A DNA stretch of 64,000 nt from an uncultured Pelagibacteraceae bacterium (GTDB lineage: Bacteria; Pseudomonadota; Alphaproteobacteria; Pelagibacterales; AG-422-B15). The DNA is taken from NCBI GenBank assembly GCA_902610585.1, contig CACLWE010000004.1, positions 48,712 through 112,711 on the forward strand, written 5' to 3'. The position numbers and the translations under genes were made by a program. The stretch's first letter is position 1. Each line of letters begins with the position of its first letter. The notes under the pieces were generated by a model that was given only the letters and a program-made list of their open reading frames with translations, did not search any database and was not told where the DNA came from. This document shows, piece by piece, positions 53,201-62,662 of this stretch.

Positions 53201-54370
53201 CTACTCTTTTATGAATAAATCACTTGAGAAATCTGAAAACTTTTCTGAGCCACTTTCTGTAACACGTAATGAGTGACTTGCCTCTACTCCCCAATCACCA
53301 AATTGCATAACAGCTATCATATGAAAGGTTACATTTGGTTGTAAAATAGTTGGATCACCTTTTGATATGTTTATTGTGTGCTCACCCCAATCAGGTGGAT
53401 AACCAATTCCAATGGAGTATCCAGTCCGAGACTCCTTTTTGATATCGTATTTATCTAATACTGCCCAAAATTTTTGCGCAACATTATCTGCTGTATTGCC
53501 TGGCTTTATGGCTGATATACCCTCATTTAGCGCCTCATTAGTTGCATTTATGGCGTCAATTTTTTTTTGTTCTGCTTTTCCAAGCAGAACTGTTCTTGCA
53601 AGTGGTGCATGATACCTTTTATAAACACCGGCAATTTCAATTATTGTTGCTTCGCCCTTAACAAATCTTTCCTGCGTAGCCGTTAGATGTGAGGCAGAAG
53701 TCCCAGCTCCAGTTGGAAGTAAAGTTGCTATACTCGAATATTCTCCTCCATACTCTGGAGTTCCATAAAACATTGCTTTTTGTATCTCTCCAACTGCATC
53801 ACATTGTCTAACACCTGGATTGATAACATCAATTGCAGTTTGCATTGATTTATCAGTAATTAAAGCGGCGTTTTTCATTAGATCAATTTCTGCATCTGAT
53901 TTCACAAATCGTACCCAATTCACAAGGCGCTCACAATCTTTCAGCGTAGCATCAGGAAGCCCATCTAATAATTTTTTATAACAAAATGCCGTGAAATAAT
54001 GACTGTCCATTTCAAGTCCAATTGAAAGTTTGTCCCAATTTTTATTTTTAATTATTTCAATCAAATAATCATAAGGATGATTTGGCCATGTATGTATATA
54101 TTTTTCAGCGTAAACAATGATATTTTCTTGTGACCAGCAGTTTTGAAGGAATGCCCCTCCAGCATCTTGATCACGAACGAAAAGTAAAGGTTCTTCTGTG
54201 TCTATATGTATAATTACACATTGAGCATAATAAAAAGACCATGCATCATAACCGGTAAGGTAATTTATGTTTGCTGTATCTTGAGAGACTAATAAATCAA
54301 TACCTTTTTCTTGCATTGATTTTTTTACTTTATTTAGTCTTTCAATATACTCACTTTTAGAAAATATCAT
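53201..54370 (-). CDS. M24 family metallopeptidase (Xaa-Pro peptidase/creatinase-like)
   Basis: Creatinase N-domain DTANINYLTGYDAWSFYYAQ; pita-bread region PGVRQCDAVGEIQKAMF..GIGYPPDWGEHTINI. Confidence 0.88.
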   Translation of the reverse strand: MIFSKSEYIERLNKVKKSMQEKGIDLLVSQDTANINYLTGYDAWSFYYAQCVIIHIDTEEPLLFVRDQDAGGAFLQNCWSQENIIVYAEKYIHTWPNHPYDYLIEIIKNKNWDKLSIGLEMDSHYFTAFCYKKLLDGLPDATLKDCERLVNWVRFVKSDAEIDLMKNAALITDKSMQTAIDVINPGVRQCDAVGEIQKAMFYGTPEYGGEYSSIATLLPTGAGTSASHLTATQERFVKGEATIIEIAGVYKRYHAPLARTVLLGKAEQKKIDAINATNEALNEGISAIKPGNTADNVAQKFWAVLDKYDIKKESRTGYSIGIGYPPDWGEHTINISKGDPTILQPNVTFHMIAVMQFGDWGVEASHSLRVTESGSEKFSDFSSDLFIKE

Positions 54371-55533
54371 TAATCATTAAGTCTTTCTTCAACAAGTTTA
54401 GACCAAAATGATGAACCAATAACAAGAAGCTTGTCGTTAAAATCATAATTTGAAGAATGTAAAGATTGTCCATGCGTTCCTTCTGTTCCATTTCCAATTA
54501 AAATATAGCATCCAGGCTTAACCATTAGCATCTGGGCAAAATCCTCAGAAAATAATTTTGGATCACAATTTCCATCTACTTTATCCTCTCCAAATAGGTC
54601 AGCGGCAACCTTACTTGCAAAAGCCGCTTGATCTTTAGAATTAATTGTCATGTTTGTTCTTGTGAGGTAGTTAAAATCATAATCAACACCATGTGCTTTC
54701 GCCGTTCCATCTACAATATCTTTCATGCTACGTTCAATAATTTGATTGGCTTCTGGTGACAACGCACGTGCATCACCTGAAATGATAGAATGACCGGGTA
54801 GTATATTTTCATTGCCATCAGACTCAAATTTTGTGACTGAAACAACACCATTCATAGCTGGATTAATTTTTCTCGAAACAATTGATTGAAGAGCTGTTAT
54901 TATTTGAGTGCCTACTGTAATAGTATCAACACCCATGTGTGGCAAGGCTGAATGACCTCCCTGACCTCTTAATTCAATTTTAAATAAACTTTCGCTTGCA
55001 GTGATAGTTCCTGCTCTTGTTGAAAAGGTTCCAAGTTCCATACCAGGCAAATTATGAAAAGCATATACCTCATCCATTGGGAACTTTTCAAACAGCCCAT
55101 CATCTATCATTGCTTGAGCTCCCTGAGTTTTTTCTTCATCAGGTTGAAAAATAAAATAAACAGTTCCGTTAAAATTTTTTGTATTACATAAATATTTAGC
55201 CGCACCTAGAGCCATTGCTGTATGACCATCGTGACCACACGCATGCATTTTACCTTCGTGATTGGACTTATACGTGCAGTCATTTTCCTCTGTTACCGGT
55301 AATGCATCCATATCTGCTCGAATACCAATACTTTTATTACTGTTTCCATTTTTGAGAACAGCAACAATTCCGGTCTTACCTATGCCTTCATGTACTTCCA
55401 GTCCAAAACTCTTTAAAATATTTGCAACTTTTGATGAGGTTATATCTAAGTCAAAATTTAGCTCAGGATGCGCATGAAAATCATGACGCCACTCAAGCAT
55501 TTCCTTCTCATAATTTTGTGTAACTGAATTCAT
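54370..55533 (-). CDS. M20 family amidohydrolase (hippurate/IAA-amino acid hydrolase-like)
   Basis: WRHDFHAHPELNFD, GIRADMDALPVTEE, MHACGHDGHTAMALGAAKYL, GGHSALPHMGVD, FSEDFAQM. Confidence 0.93.
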   Translation of the reverse strand: MNSVTQNYEKEMLEWRHDFHAHPELNFDLDITSSKVANILKSFGLEVHEGIGKTGIVAVLKNGNSNKSIGIRADMDALPVTEENDCTYKSNHEGKMHACGHDGHTAMALGAAKYLCNTKNFNGTVYFIFQPDEEKTQGAQAMIDDGLFEKFPMDEVYAFHNLPGMELGTFSTRAGTITASESLFKIELRGQGGHSALPHMGVDTITVGTQIITALQSIVSRKINPAMNGVVSVTKFESDGNENILPGHSIISGDARALSPEANQIIERSMKDIVDGTAKAHGVDYDFNYLTRTNMTINSKDQAAFASKVAADLFGEDKVDGNCDPKLFSEDFAQMLMVKPGCYILIGNGTEGTHGQSLHSSNYDFNDKLLVIGSSFWSKLVEERLND

Positions 55534-55543
55534 ATGGAATAAT

Positions 55544-56686
55544 TTATAATTTTTTTCTTAGCCAGCTGTGAAATCTTTTAATTTCATACTCTTCAGGCAT
55601 TAATGTTCCGTTTTTTCTTGTTGGATTATGTATGCCTTTTTGATTCAGTTCGCAAGCTTCTGCATCTTGTTTCATGACTAATACAGCAAAATCAACAACA
55701 TTTTTCATTGAATATTTTTTATCCTTAAGAGTTTCTTTTCTAAATACCCACTCTGCTGTAACTTCTGTAAGTTCCTCTGATAAAGGAAGAATACGAACCA
55801 TTCTTATATGGTCAGTAAATATTGCTAAAAACATAGAAGGCCAAGTAGTCATGTAAATGTAACCAGGAAAATCGGTTTGATTTTCCAAGTACTCTACTCG
55901 ATGACCTTGTGCGCTTCCATTCATTGACCAAGTTTCAGTACCTTTTTTCATTCCACCTTTATACTTTGGATCATCATAATGAGTGAAACGTTTCCAGTTT
56001 GGATCATCTTTAATATCTACTAACCTTCTTCCATAAATAGGGACTAGGTCAGATAGTTCAGGATGAAGATTGGGACAATGTAAACATTCACTATAATTTT
56101 CCCAAAATATTTTCCAATTACACTTAATTTGCTTCTTCCAGGTATGACCTATTTTATAGTCACTGACATTGAGTTGAGAAAAAGCATCGCTGTAATCTGG
56201 AAAAACTTTTTTTGCATTCCATTTAGCGTTTTTATTCATGTTAATAAAAACTAACCCATTCCAAACTTTAATTTTTACTTTTATTAGACAATTTTCATCT
56301 TTTCTAAAATTTTTAGGATCAATAATAGATGTAGTTCTAACTAAATTTCCATTGCTGGCGTTATATGACCATTGATGGTATGGGCAAACTAGTAAATTTG
56401 ATTTTAGTTTGCCACTTTTTTCTTTTTTTAAAATTGAACCTCGATGACTACATGAATTATAAAAAGCATTTATTTCTCCTTCTTTATCACGAACAATAAG
56501 TATATTAAATTTGCTAATTTCAACTGTGTGAAAAGATAAAGGTTTTGAAATAGTATCCACGTGGCAAACATATAGCCACTCTTTAGACAAAACTTTTGAA
56601 ATCTCTTTATCAAATTGCTTTTGATTGAAATACCAATTTAAAGGTAGAGATTTTTCAGTTTTTTTTAAAATATATCCTTCTGACAT
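55544..56686 (-). CDS. Rieske non-heme iron oxygenase alpha subunit (GbcA/choline-monooxygenase-like)
   Basis: Rieske CSHRGSI..CPYHQWSY; ENYSECLHCPNLHPELSDLVP iron-site region. Confidence 0.9.
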   Translation of the reverse strand: MSEGYILKKTEKSLPLNWYFNQKQFDKEISKVLSKEWLYVCHVDTISKPLSFHTVEISKFNILIVRDKEGEINAFYNSCSHRGSILKKEKSGKLKSNLLVCPYHQWSYNASNGNLVRTTSIIDPKNFRKDENCLIKVKIKVWNGLVFINMNKNAKWNAKKVFPDYSDAFSQLNVSDYKIGHTWKKQIKCNWKIFWENYSECLHCPNLHPELSDLVPIYGRRLVDIKDDPNWKRFTHYDDPKYKGGMKKGTETWSMNGSAQGHRVEYLENQTDFPGYIYMTTWPSMFLAIFTDHIRMVRILPLSEELTEVTAEWVFRKETLKDKKYSMKNVVDFAVLVMKQDAEACELNQKGIHNPTRKNGTLMPEEYEIKRFHSWLRKKL

Positions 56687-56731
56687 GCTTGTAAAAATTT
56701 TATACCCTTATATTGTCTATGACTAGATATT

Positions 56732-58657
56732 ATGAGAAAAATTCATTGGATTATTCTACTCAGTACATTAGGTTTTTTGATTTTAATTGGTTCTCTTTAT
56801 TTATACAACTTATACAATGTACCTGTCTTATCAAAGGAAGATATTCAAAAACTATCCGAAGAGGCAAAAGAGCAAAGAGAGAATATTACTAAGCAAACCG
56901 TTCTTGAACCATTTGAGTTTAAAAAGCCAAGTAAAAATAAAAATGTGTACTTTGGTGATCTTCATGTTCACTCCAGTTTATCATTCGACTCATATATTTT
57001 TGGAAATCGTTACGGCCTAGAAGAGACTTATAATTTTGCAAAAGGTGAACCAATGCAGAATATGTTTGGTGAAACAATGCAAATTTCAAGACCACTTGAC
57101 TTTGCAGCTGTTACTGATCACGCAGAAACATTTGGCCTTCAAGAAAGTTGTGCTGACCCAGAAATTACTGATGAGTCACGACTTACATGTGAAAGACTGG
57201 AGTCCCCTAGCTATCGTTTTTTTTATAGTCTGCGTGAAACTTCCGTTGCGCGACCGCCGGTCAGTATCATGTCCGAAGCAATAGGAGATGAGGAAAAAGA
57301 AGAGCGGTTTGTAAGATCAACATGGGATAAAATTATAAAAGCTGCAGATCTTCATTATGAACCTGGGAAATTTACAACTTTCGTTGCATACGAATATTCA
57401 CCTACGTTACCTGATGGTGGATACAATCACAGGAACGTCATATTTAAAAATAATACAGTTCCAGAAAAAGCTTATTCGCTGTTTGATGCACATACTGCCA
57501 TTGATTTGTGGAAAAAATTGATAGAAAACTGCAATCATCCATGTGAATTTATGACAATACCGCACAACGGTAATAGATCATGGGGATATGCGTTTGCAAA
57601 TCACACCATAGACAATGATAAATATACAATTGATGATTGGAAACTAAGAAATGATAACGAACCGTTAGTTGAAATTTTTCAAGATAAAGGAAGTTCTGAG
57701 TGCAGTACATTTTTTGGAAGCACAGATGAAGAATGTGATATTGAGCAGTTTTATCCAAAGTGTAAAAAGGAAAATGATACTCTTTGTATTCAGGAAACTT
57801 CTATGGCACGTGATGGTCTAAAAATTGGACTGACTCTCGAAGATGAAATAGGCTTTAATCCACTTGATTTTGGTATGATTGGTAGTTCTGACTCACATAA
57901 TTCAAATCCTGGGGATACTGAGGAATGGGATTACAGAGGTCGCACAAGTTTTGTTGGACCATCTAAAGTGAGAGTGAAGGATGGTTTACTTTTAACTCAA
58001 CTAGTAAATAACCCAGGCGGACTAGCTGCAATTTGGGCTGAGGAAAATAATAGAGTTACATTGTTTGAGGCAATGCAAAAAAAAGAAGTGTATGCGACCA
58101 GTGGTACGCGAATTAAATTAAGATTTTTTTTAAATTTCAATGGCACTGAAGAATTACTAAACTCATTAGACCCAATAGCTGAGTCTTATAAAAATGGTCA
58201 TCCAATGGGTAGTACGGTAATGAATGGTTCGATGCAACAACCTAAATTTTATATCACTGCTGAGAGAGATACGTTGAGTGCTCCTTTAGACAAAATTCAA
58301 ATTATCAAAGGGTGGACTGAGAATGGAAAAATAAATGAAGTTGTTTACGATGTGATTTGTAGCGATGATAGAGAAATAAATAATAGAAACAACAAATGTA
58401 AGGAAACTAAAGCAAGTGTAAATTTTGAAAATTGTTCTTTCGATGAAAACTATGGATCTGATCGATTAGAAGTAATTTGGACTGATACTGAGTATACACC
58501 TGATCAAAATACATTTTATTATGCAAGAGCTATCGAAAATCCTACTTGTCGTTGGTCAACTTATGATAGTATTAGAATTGATGAAAAACCTGCTAAAAAT
58601 TATCCAAAAATTACGCGTGAGATGGCATGGTCTTCACCTATTTGGATAAAAAATTAA
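56732..58657 (+). CDS. DUF3604 domain-containing protein
   Basis: 641 aa, N-terminal TM helix; YFGDLHVHSSLSFDSYIFGNRYG, AAVTDHAETFGLQESC, DFGMIGSSDSHNSNPG. Confidence 0.88.
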   Translation: MRKIHWIILLSTLGFLILIGSLYLYNLYNVPVLSKEDIQKLSEEAKEQRENITKQTVLEPFEFKKPSKNKNVYFGDLHVHSSLSFDSYIFGNRYGLEETYNFAKGEPMQNMFGETMQISRPLDFAAVTDHAETFGLQESCADPEITDESRLTCERLESPSYRFFYSLRETSVARPPVSIMSEAIGDEEKEERFVRSTWDKIIKAADLHYEPGKFTTFVAYEYSPTLPDGGYNHRNVIFKNNTVPEKAYSLFDAHTAIDLWKKLIENCNHPCEFMTIPHNGNRSWGYAFANHTIDNDKYTIDDWKLRNDNEPLVEIFQDKGSSECSTFFGSTDEECDIEQFYPKCKKENDTLCIQETSMARDGLKIGLTLEDEIGFNPLDFGMIGSSDSHNSNPGDTEEWDYRGRTSFVGPSKVRVKDGLLLTQLVNNPGGLAAIWAEENNRVTLFEAMQKKEVYATSGTRIKLRFFLNFNGTEELLNSLDPIAESYKNGHPMGSTVMNGSMQQPKFYITAERDTLSAPLDKIQIIKGWTENGKINEVVYDVICSDDREINNRNNKCKETKASVNFENCSFDENYGSDRLEVIWTDTEYTPDQNTFYYARAIENPTCRWSTYDSIRIDEKPAKNYPKITREMAWSSPIWIKN

Positions 58658-58665
58658 ATAAGTGA

Positions 58666-59289
58666 ATGTTACCAAAAGATCTCATCAATAAATACAGAGA
58701 CTGGAAAGAAAGCTCTTTCGCGCAAGAAAAAGATAACTTTGAAAGACTTGCAAAAGAAGGTCAGTCACCTAAATACATGATCATATCGTGCGTAGATTCA
58801 AGGGTTGATCCAAATGCTATATTCAAATCAAAAGCTGGTGAAATGCTAGTTCATAGAAATATTGCTAATATAGTACCACCCTATAGTCAATTAACGGAAC
58901 ATAGCGGAACAATTGCAGCTATCGAATTTGGTGTAACGGCATTAAATATTAAAAATATTATTATAATTGGGCACTCAGGATGTGGAGGCATAAAGAATGG
59001 GTATCATATGTGTCATGAAAATAATTTTGATGATAACTCATCAATTTCTAATTGGCTTAAGTTACTAAAACCAGTGTACGATAACATTTCAGGTGAAGGA
59101 AACGATGAGAAAGTTAAGTACATGGAGAAAGAAAGCATTATCGTATCATTAGAGAATTTATGTAAATATCCCTTTATAAATACTGAACTAAAGTCAGGTG
59201 AAATTATGCTTTATGGGGTTTGGAATGATATTGGATCTGGATCTATAGAGACGTATGATTTTGAGAAAAAAAAGTTTGATTTAATTTAA
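58666..59289 (+). CDS. beta-class carbonic anhydrase
   Basis: ISCVDSRVDP, HRNIANIVPPY, IIIGHSGCGGIKNG zinc-ligand motifs. Confidence 0.94.
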   Translation: MLPKDLINKYRDWKESSFAQEKDNFERLAKEGQSPKYMIISCVDSRVDPNAIFKSKAGEMLVHRNIANIVPPYSQLTEHSGTIAAIEFGVTALNIKNIIIIGHSGCGGIKNGYHMCHENNFDDNSSISNWLKLLKPVYDNISGEGNDEKVKYMEKESIIVSLENLCKYPFINTELKSGEIMLYGVWNDIGSGSIETYDFEKKKFDLI

Positions 59290-59928
59290 TCTAAGAACTT
59301 CTGAAGAATATACAGAATTTAAATACTCCGGATGATCAAGTTTCATTAATATTGAAGGACCATTTAGAGCAGAATCAGGTGTGCGATGAAGTATACCATT
59401 GCTACCACCGGTAAATATTGCAATATTCCATTTATCAATGAAATTTAATTTACTTTTATCTCTAACGATCTTTTCATTTGGTTCACCTGCCTCATAGGCT
59501 AGACGATCAGCATCCTGATTTTGTATCCATTCTGTACCTTGTCCAGCATAAGTGACCAAAAGACGTCTAGGTACGTTATCAACATGATAACGTCTGCACT
59601 CTCGTTTTGTCCCAAGCCAAAAGCAAAGTGTATCAGTTTTTTCAATCAATAAGAATGTCCTACAAACAGTTTCCATATCTGAAAGCCAATTATTATAAAA
59701 CTCAGTTGATCTTAACTGATTAGGAATTATTTCCTGGACCAAATTTTTTAAATCTTCTTTCAAATTAATTGAACTAATAGTGCCCTCAATTCCAAAGTCA
59801 TTTTTCATTAATTTTTGAAAGAAAGAACCTGCACCCTCAGGCTGTTCACGCTCCAGTATACCTAGTTTATAGTCAGTATCCTTGAATTCTTTTAAAGATT
59901 CTAGATTGTCAGCTTTAAATAAGCTCAT
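59281..59928 (-). CDS. DUF1826 family protein
   Basis: 215 aa; FHVD-like RRYHVDNVPRRLLVTYAGQGTEWI, HRTPDSALNGPSILMKLDH; downstream of znuA. Confidence 0.75.
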   Translation of the reverse strand: MSLFKADNLESLKEFKDTDYKLGILEREQPEGAGSFFQKLMKNDFGIEGTISSINLKEDLKNLVQEIIPNQLRSTEFYNNWLSDMETVCRTFLLIEKTDTLCFWLGTKRECRRYHVDNVPRRLLVTYAGQGTEWIQNQDADRLAYEAGEPNEKIVRDKSKLNFIDKWNIAIFTGGSNGILHRTPDSALNGPSILMKLDHPEYLNSVYSSEVLRLN

Positions 59929-59946
59929 GAAAAATATTTTGTAGAG

Positions 59947-61041
59947 TTAGCAATTTTCAAATGAAGATGCCATGTCACCTATTAGATCAAAATAAAGATC
60001 TTTTCCTGGCTCCAATTCAGCTCCTAATGGATCTAAAACGGCAGACTTTATACCAGTATCACTTGCAATTGTTTCTGCAATACTTGGGTTAAATTGAGGC
60101 TCTGAAAATAAACAATTAACACTCTCATGCTCAATTACTTCTCTTATTTCTGCAAGTTGCTTCGCACCAGGCAACACCTCAGGATTTACAGTAAGAGCAC
60201 CAATTACTTCAATACCAAATCTCTGCTCAAAATATTGATAGGCATCATGAAACACAATGTATGTTGCATCACTATTTATTTTTGATCTTGTATTGTCTAT
60301 TAACTGGTCAAGGTCATTAATAGCATTCGCAGCATTGGATGAATAAATTGATTTATTGGCAGGATCAATTTCAGATAATTCTTCTGAAGCAATACTTACA
60401 ATTGTTTTTGCTATTTCTGGATCTAGCCAAAAATGTATATCGTGCTCACCGTGATGGTGACCGTGATCATCATGTCCTTCGTGTTCATCATGATCGTCAT
60501 GTCCGTCAGCGTGTTCTTCATGATCGTCATGTCCGTCAGCGTGTTCTTCATGATCGTCGTGACCATCGTGTTCGTCATGTTCATCATGTTCATCATGTTC
60601 GTCATGTTCGTCATGTTCGTCGTGTCCATCAGCATGATCTTCGTGTTCATCATGATCATCGTGGTGATCTTCAAATACGTTTTTTTCTCTAAATTTTAGT
60701 AAATCTATCTGATCTGACTCCATTAAGGTTACTTTTCTGGCATCATTAGCAATTGAGTCTAGAGGGTCTTCTAGAAAAGACTCTAAATCTTCCCCAATCC
60801 AAAAAACTACATCAGCTTCTTGTAACATTGTTGCATGAGAAGGCTTTAATTGGAATGTATGAGGTGAGGCACTACCATCGACTAATAAACTAGGCTTGCC
60901 CACTCCGTCCATCACATAGCTAACTAACGAATGAACTGGTTTGATTGAAACAACAACTTTTGTTTCTGCATTAGCAAAAGATGAATATAACAGAATTGAA
61001 ATAATTGATAATAAAAGTCCAAATTTGAGTTGTAATTTCAT
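59947..61041 (-). CDS. znuA: zinc ABC transporter substrate-binding protein with His/Asp-rich loop
   Basis: SIKPVHSLVSYVMDGVGKPSLLVDGSASPHTFQLKPSHATML, DIHFWLDPEIAKTIV, FHDAYQYFEQRFGIEVIGALTVNPEVLPGAKQ; start 61041 (MKLQLKFGLL). Confidence 0.94.
   Translation of the reverse strand: MKLQLKFGLLLSIISILLYSSFANAETKVVVSIKPVHSLVSYVMDGVGKPSLLVDGSASPHTFQLKPSHATMLQEADVVFWIGEDLESFLEDPLDSIANDARKVTLMESDQIDLLKFREKNVFEDHHDDHDEHEDHADGHDEHDEHDEHDEHDEHDEHDGHDDHEEHADGHDDHEEHADGHDDHDEHEGHDDHGHHHGEHDIHFWLDPEIAKTIVSIASEELSEIDPANKSIYSSNAANAINDLDQLIDNTRSKINSDATYIVFHDAYQYFEQRFGIEVIGALTVNPEVLPGAKQLAEIREVIEHESVNCLFSEPQFNPSIAETIASDTGIKSAVLDPLGAELEPGKDLYFDLIGDMASSFENC
60425..60672. repeat. low-complexity DNA encoding HDDHDEHDEH... 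in znuA
   Basis: Imperfect 9-bp (catgttcgt) repeats plus a perfect 30-bp tandem duplicate at 60491-60520 / 60521-60550. Confidence 0.93.
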
Positions 61042-61074
61042 AGATTTATTGCTTTCATGGTTAGATAAATATAG

Positions 61075-61089
61075 TGTTATAATATAACA
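61075..61089. promoter_or_regulatory. putative Zur box between divergent znuA and znuC
   Basis: TGTTATAATATAACA, perfect 7-1-7 palindrome in the divergent intergenic region. Confidence 0.82.
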
Positions 61090-61112
61090 AAAAAATTTAT
61101 CAAGCATTATTT

Positions 61113-61862
61113 ATGAACGATAGTGAAACTCTAATTAGATTGACTAATGCAGGAATTTTTAAAAATAAAAAATGGCTTGTTCGAGATGTTGATTTAGAAA
61201 TAAAACGAGGGCAAATTGTAACGTTAATTGGTCCCAATGGATCTGGTAAAACGACAACCGCTAAAATAGCTCTAGGTTTATATAAGAGTATTACTGGGAG
61301 AGTGGAGAGAAATACAACAAAAATATCCTATGTACCCCAAAAAGTGTCGATTGATTGGACATTGCCTTTAAGGGTTGCTGACTTCATGGTTTTAACTCAA
61401 AACTTAAAAGTAGATGATATTGATAGTGCTCTCAATTTAACTGGTGTGCAGCATTTAAAAGATAACAATCTTAGAGATTTGTCTGGAGGTGAGTTTCAAA
61501 GAGTTTTGTTAGCGCGCGCAATAGCAAAAAAACCTGAGCTCTTAGTTCTTGATGAGCCAGTACAGGGTGTAGATTTTACTGGAGAAGTTGCCTTGTACTC
61601 CCTAATAAAAACTATCTCTGAAAATCTAAACTGTGGGATACTCCTTATCTCTCATGATTTGCATGTGGTAATGTCTGCAACTGACTACGTTGTTTGTTTG
61701 AATGGTCATGTATGTTGCTGTGGAACACCAAGAGACGTTGCAGAAAGTAATCCTTATAAACAATTATTTGGAGAGAAATCTGCAAAACTGTTATCGATAT
61801 ATGAACACAACCATGATCATATTCATTCATCAGATGGTAATATCATTAAGGAAGTTGAGTAG
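61113..61862 (+). CDS. znuC: zinc ABC transporter ATP-binding protein
   Basis: Walker A GPNGSGKTTT, LSGGEFQRVLLARA, LLVLDEPVQGVD. Confidence 0.94.
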   Translation: MNDSETLIRLTNAGIFKNKKWLVRDVDLEIKRGQIVTLIGPNGSGKTTTAKIALGLYKSITGRVERNTTKISYVPQKVSIDWTLPLRVADFMVLTQNLKVDDIDSALNLTGVQHLKDNNLRDLSGGEFQRVLLARAIAKKPELLVLDEPVQGVDFTGEVALYSLIKTISENLNCGILLISHDLHVVMSATDYVVCLNGHVCCCGTPRDVAESNPYKQLFGEKSAKLLSIYEHNHDHIHSSDGNIIKEVE

Positions 61863-61864
61863 CT

Positions 61865-62662
61865 ATGTTGGATGATTTTATCGTAAGAGCTATAATAGCA
61901 GGTATTGGGATTGCCCTTGTTACTGGACCGTTAGGTTGTTTTGTGGTTTGGAGGAGATTATCTTTTTTTGGTGACACGTTAGCTCATTCAGCATTACTAG
62001 GTGTTTTAATTTCAATAACATTAGATATAAATGTTTCCTTAACTATCTTTGTTGTTGCATCTCTGGTTGCAATACTTTTATTAAGGCTTGAAAGAACAAC
62101 CAATCTTGCAGGGGACTCACTCCTAGGCCTGATATCACACTCATCACTAGCGATTGGGTTGGTAATACTTGGTTTTTTATCCTTTATAAGATTTGATGTT
62201 ATGGGTGTTTTGTTTGGAGATATTCTCTCAGTTAATTCGAATGACTTGCTAGTAATATGGATTGGAGGGGCTTTGATACTTGCAGTTTTAAGCTATATTT
62301 GGAAACCTCTTTTTGCATCAACAGTAAATTATGAGTTAGCTGAAGCTGAAGGTATGAAGCCAGAAAGAGTAAATGCCATATTCACAATTTTACTTGCAGC
62401 CCTGATTGCAATATCTATTAAGATGATCGGCGTACTTCTTATAACTGGTTTACTAATTATACCAACTGCAATGGCTCGTAATCTATCTGATAATCCAAGA
62501 CAAATGGTAATACTATCTATTATTGGCGGTCTATTATCGGTTTTGATCGGACTGTATGCTTCTTTTGAAATAAACACTTCATCAGGACCATCAATTGTTG
62601 TAGTTGCTTTAATTTTATTTATCCTATCATTAATGAGAATCAGAAAAAAAAATTATGAATGA
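61865..62662 (+). CDS. znuB: zinc ABC transporter permease
   Basis: GPLGCFVVWRRLSFFGDTLAHSALLGV, MKMIGVLLITGLLIIPTAMAR. Confidence 0.94.
   Translation: MLDDFIVRAIIAGIGIALVTGPLGCFVVWRRLSFFGDTLAHSALLGVLISITLDINVSLTIFVVASLVAILLLRLERTTNLAGDSLLGLISHSSLAIGLVILGFLSFIRFDVMGVLFGDILSVNSNDLLVIWIGGALILAVLSYIWKPLFASTVNYELAEAEGMKPERVNAIFTILLAALIAISIKMIGVLLITGLLIIPTAMARNLSDNPRQMVILSIIGGLLSVLIGLYASFEINTSSGPSIVVVALILFILSLMRIRKKNYE

Noticed and set aside
60339-60699. Three overlapping ORFs opposite and alongside the znuA His loop (60339-60692 +, 60423-60674 -, 60433-60699 +)
   Set aside because: They are by-products of the repetitive stop-free DNA encoding the His/Asp loop. The repetitive translations (HVRHVRHVR, MIMMNTKIM, FVMFIMFIM) have no family features.
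61042-61107. N-terminal extension of the znuA ORF
   Set aside because: It crosses the Zur box, and the signal peptide starts at MKLQLKFGLLLS (61041).
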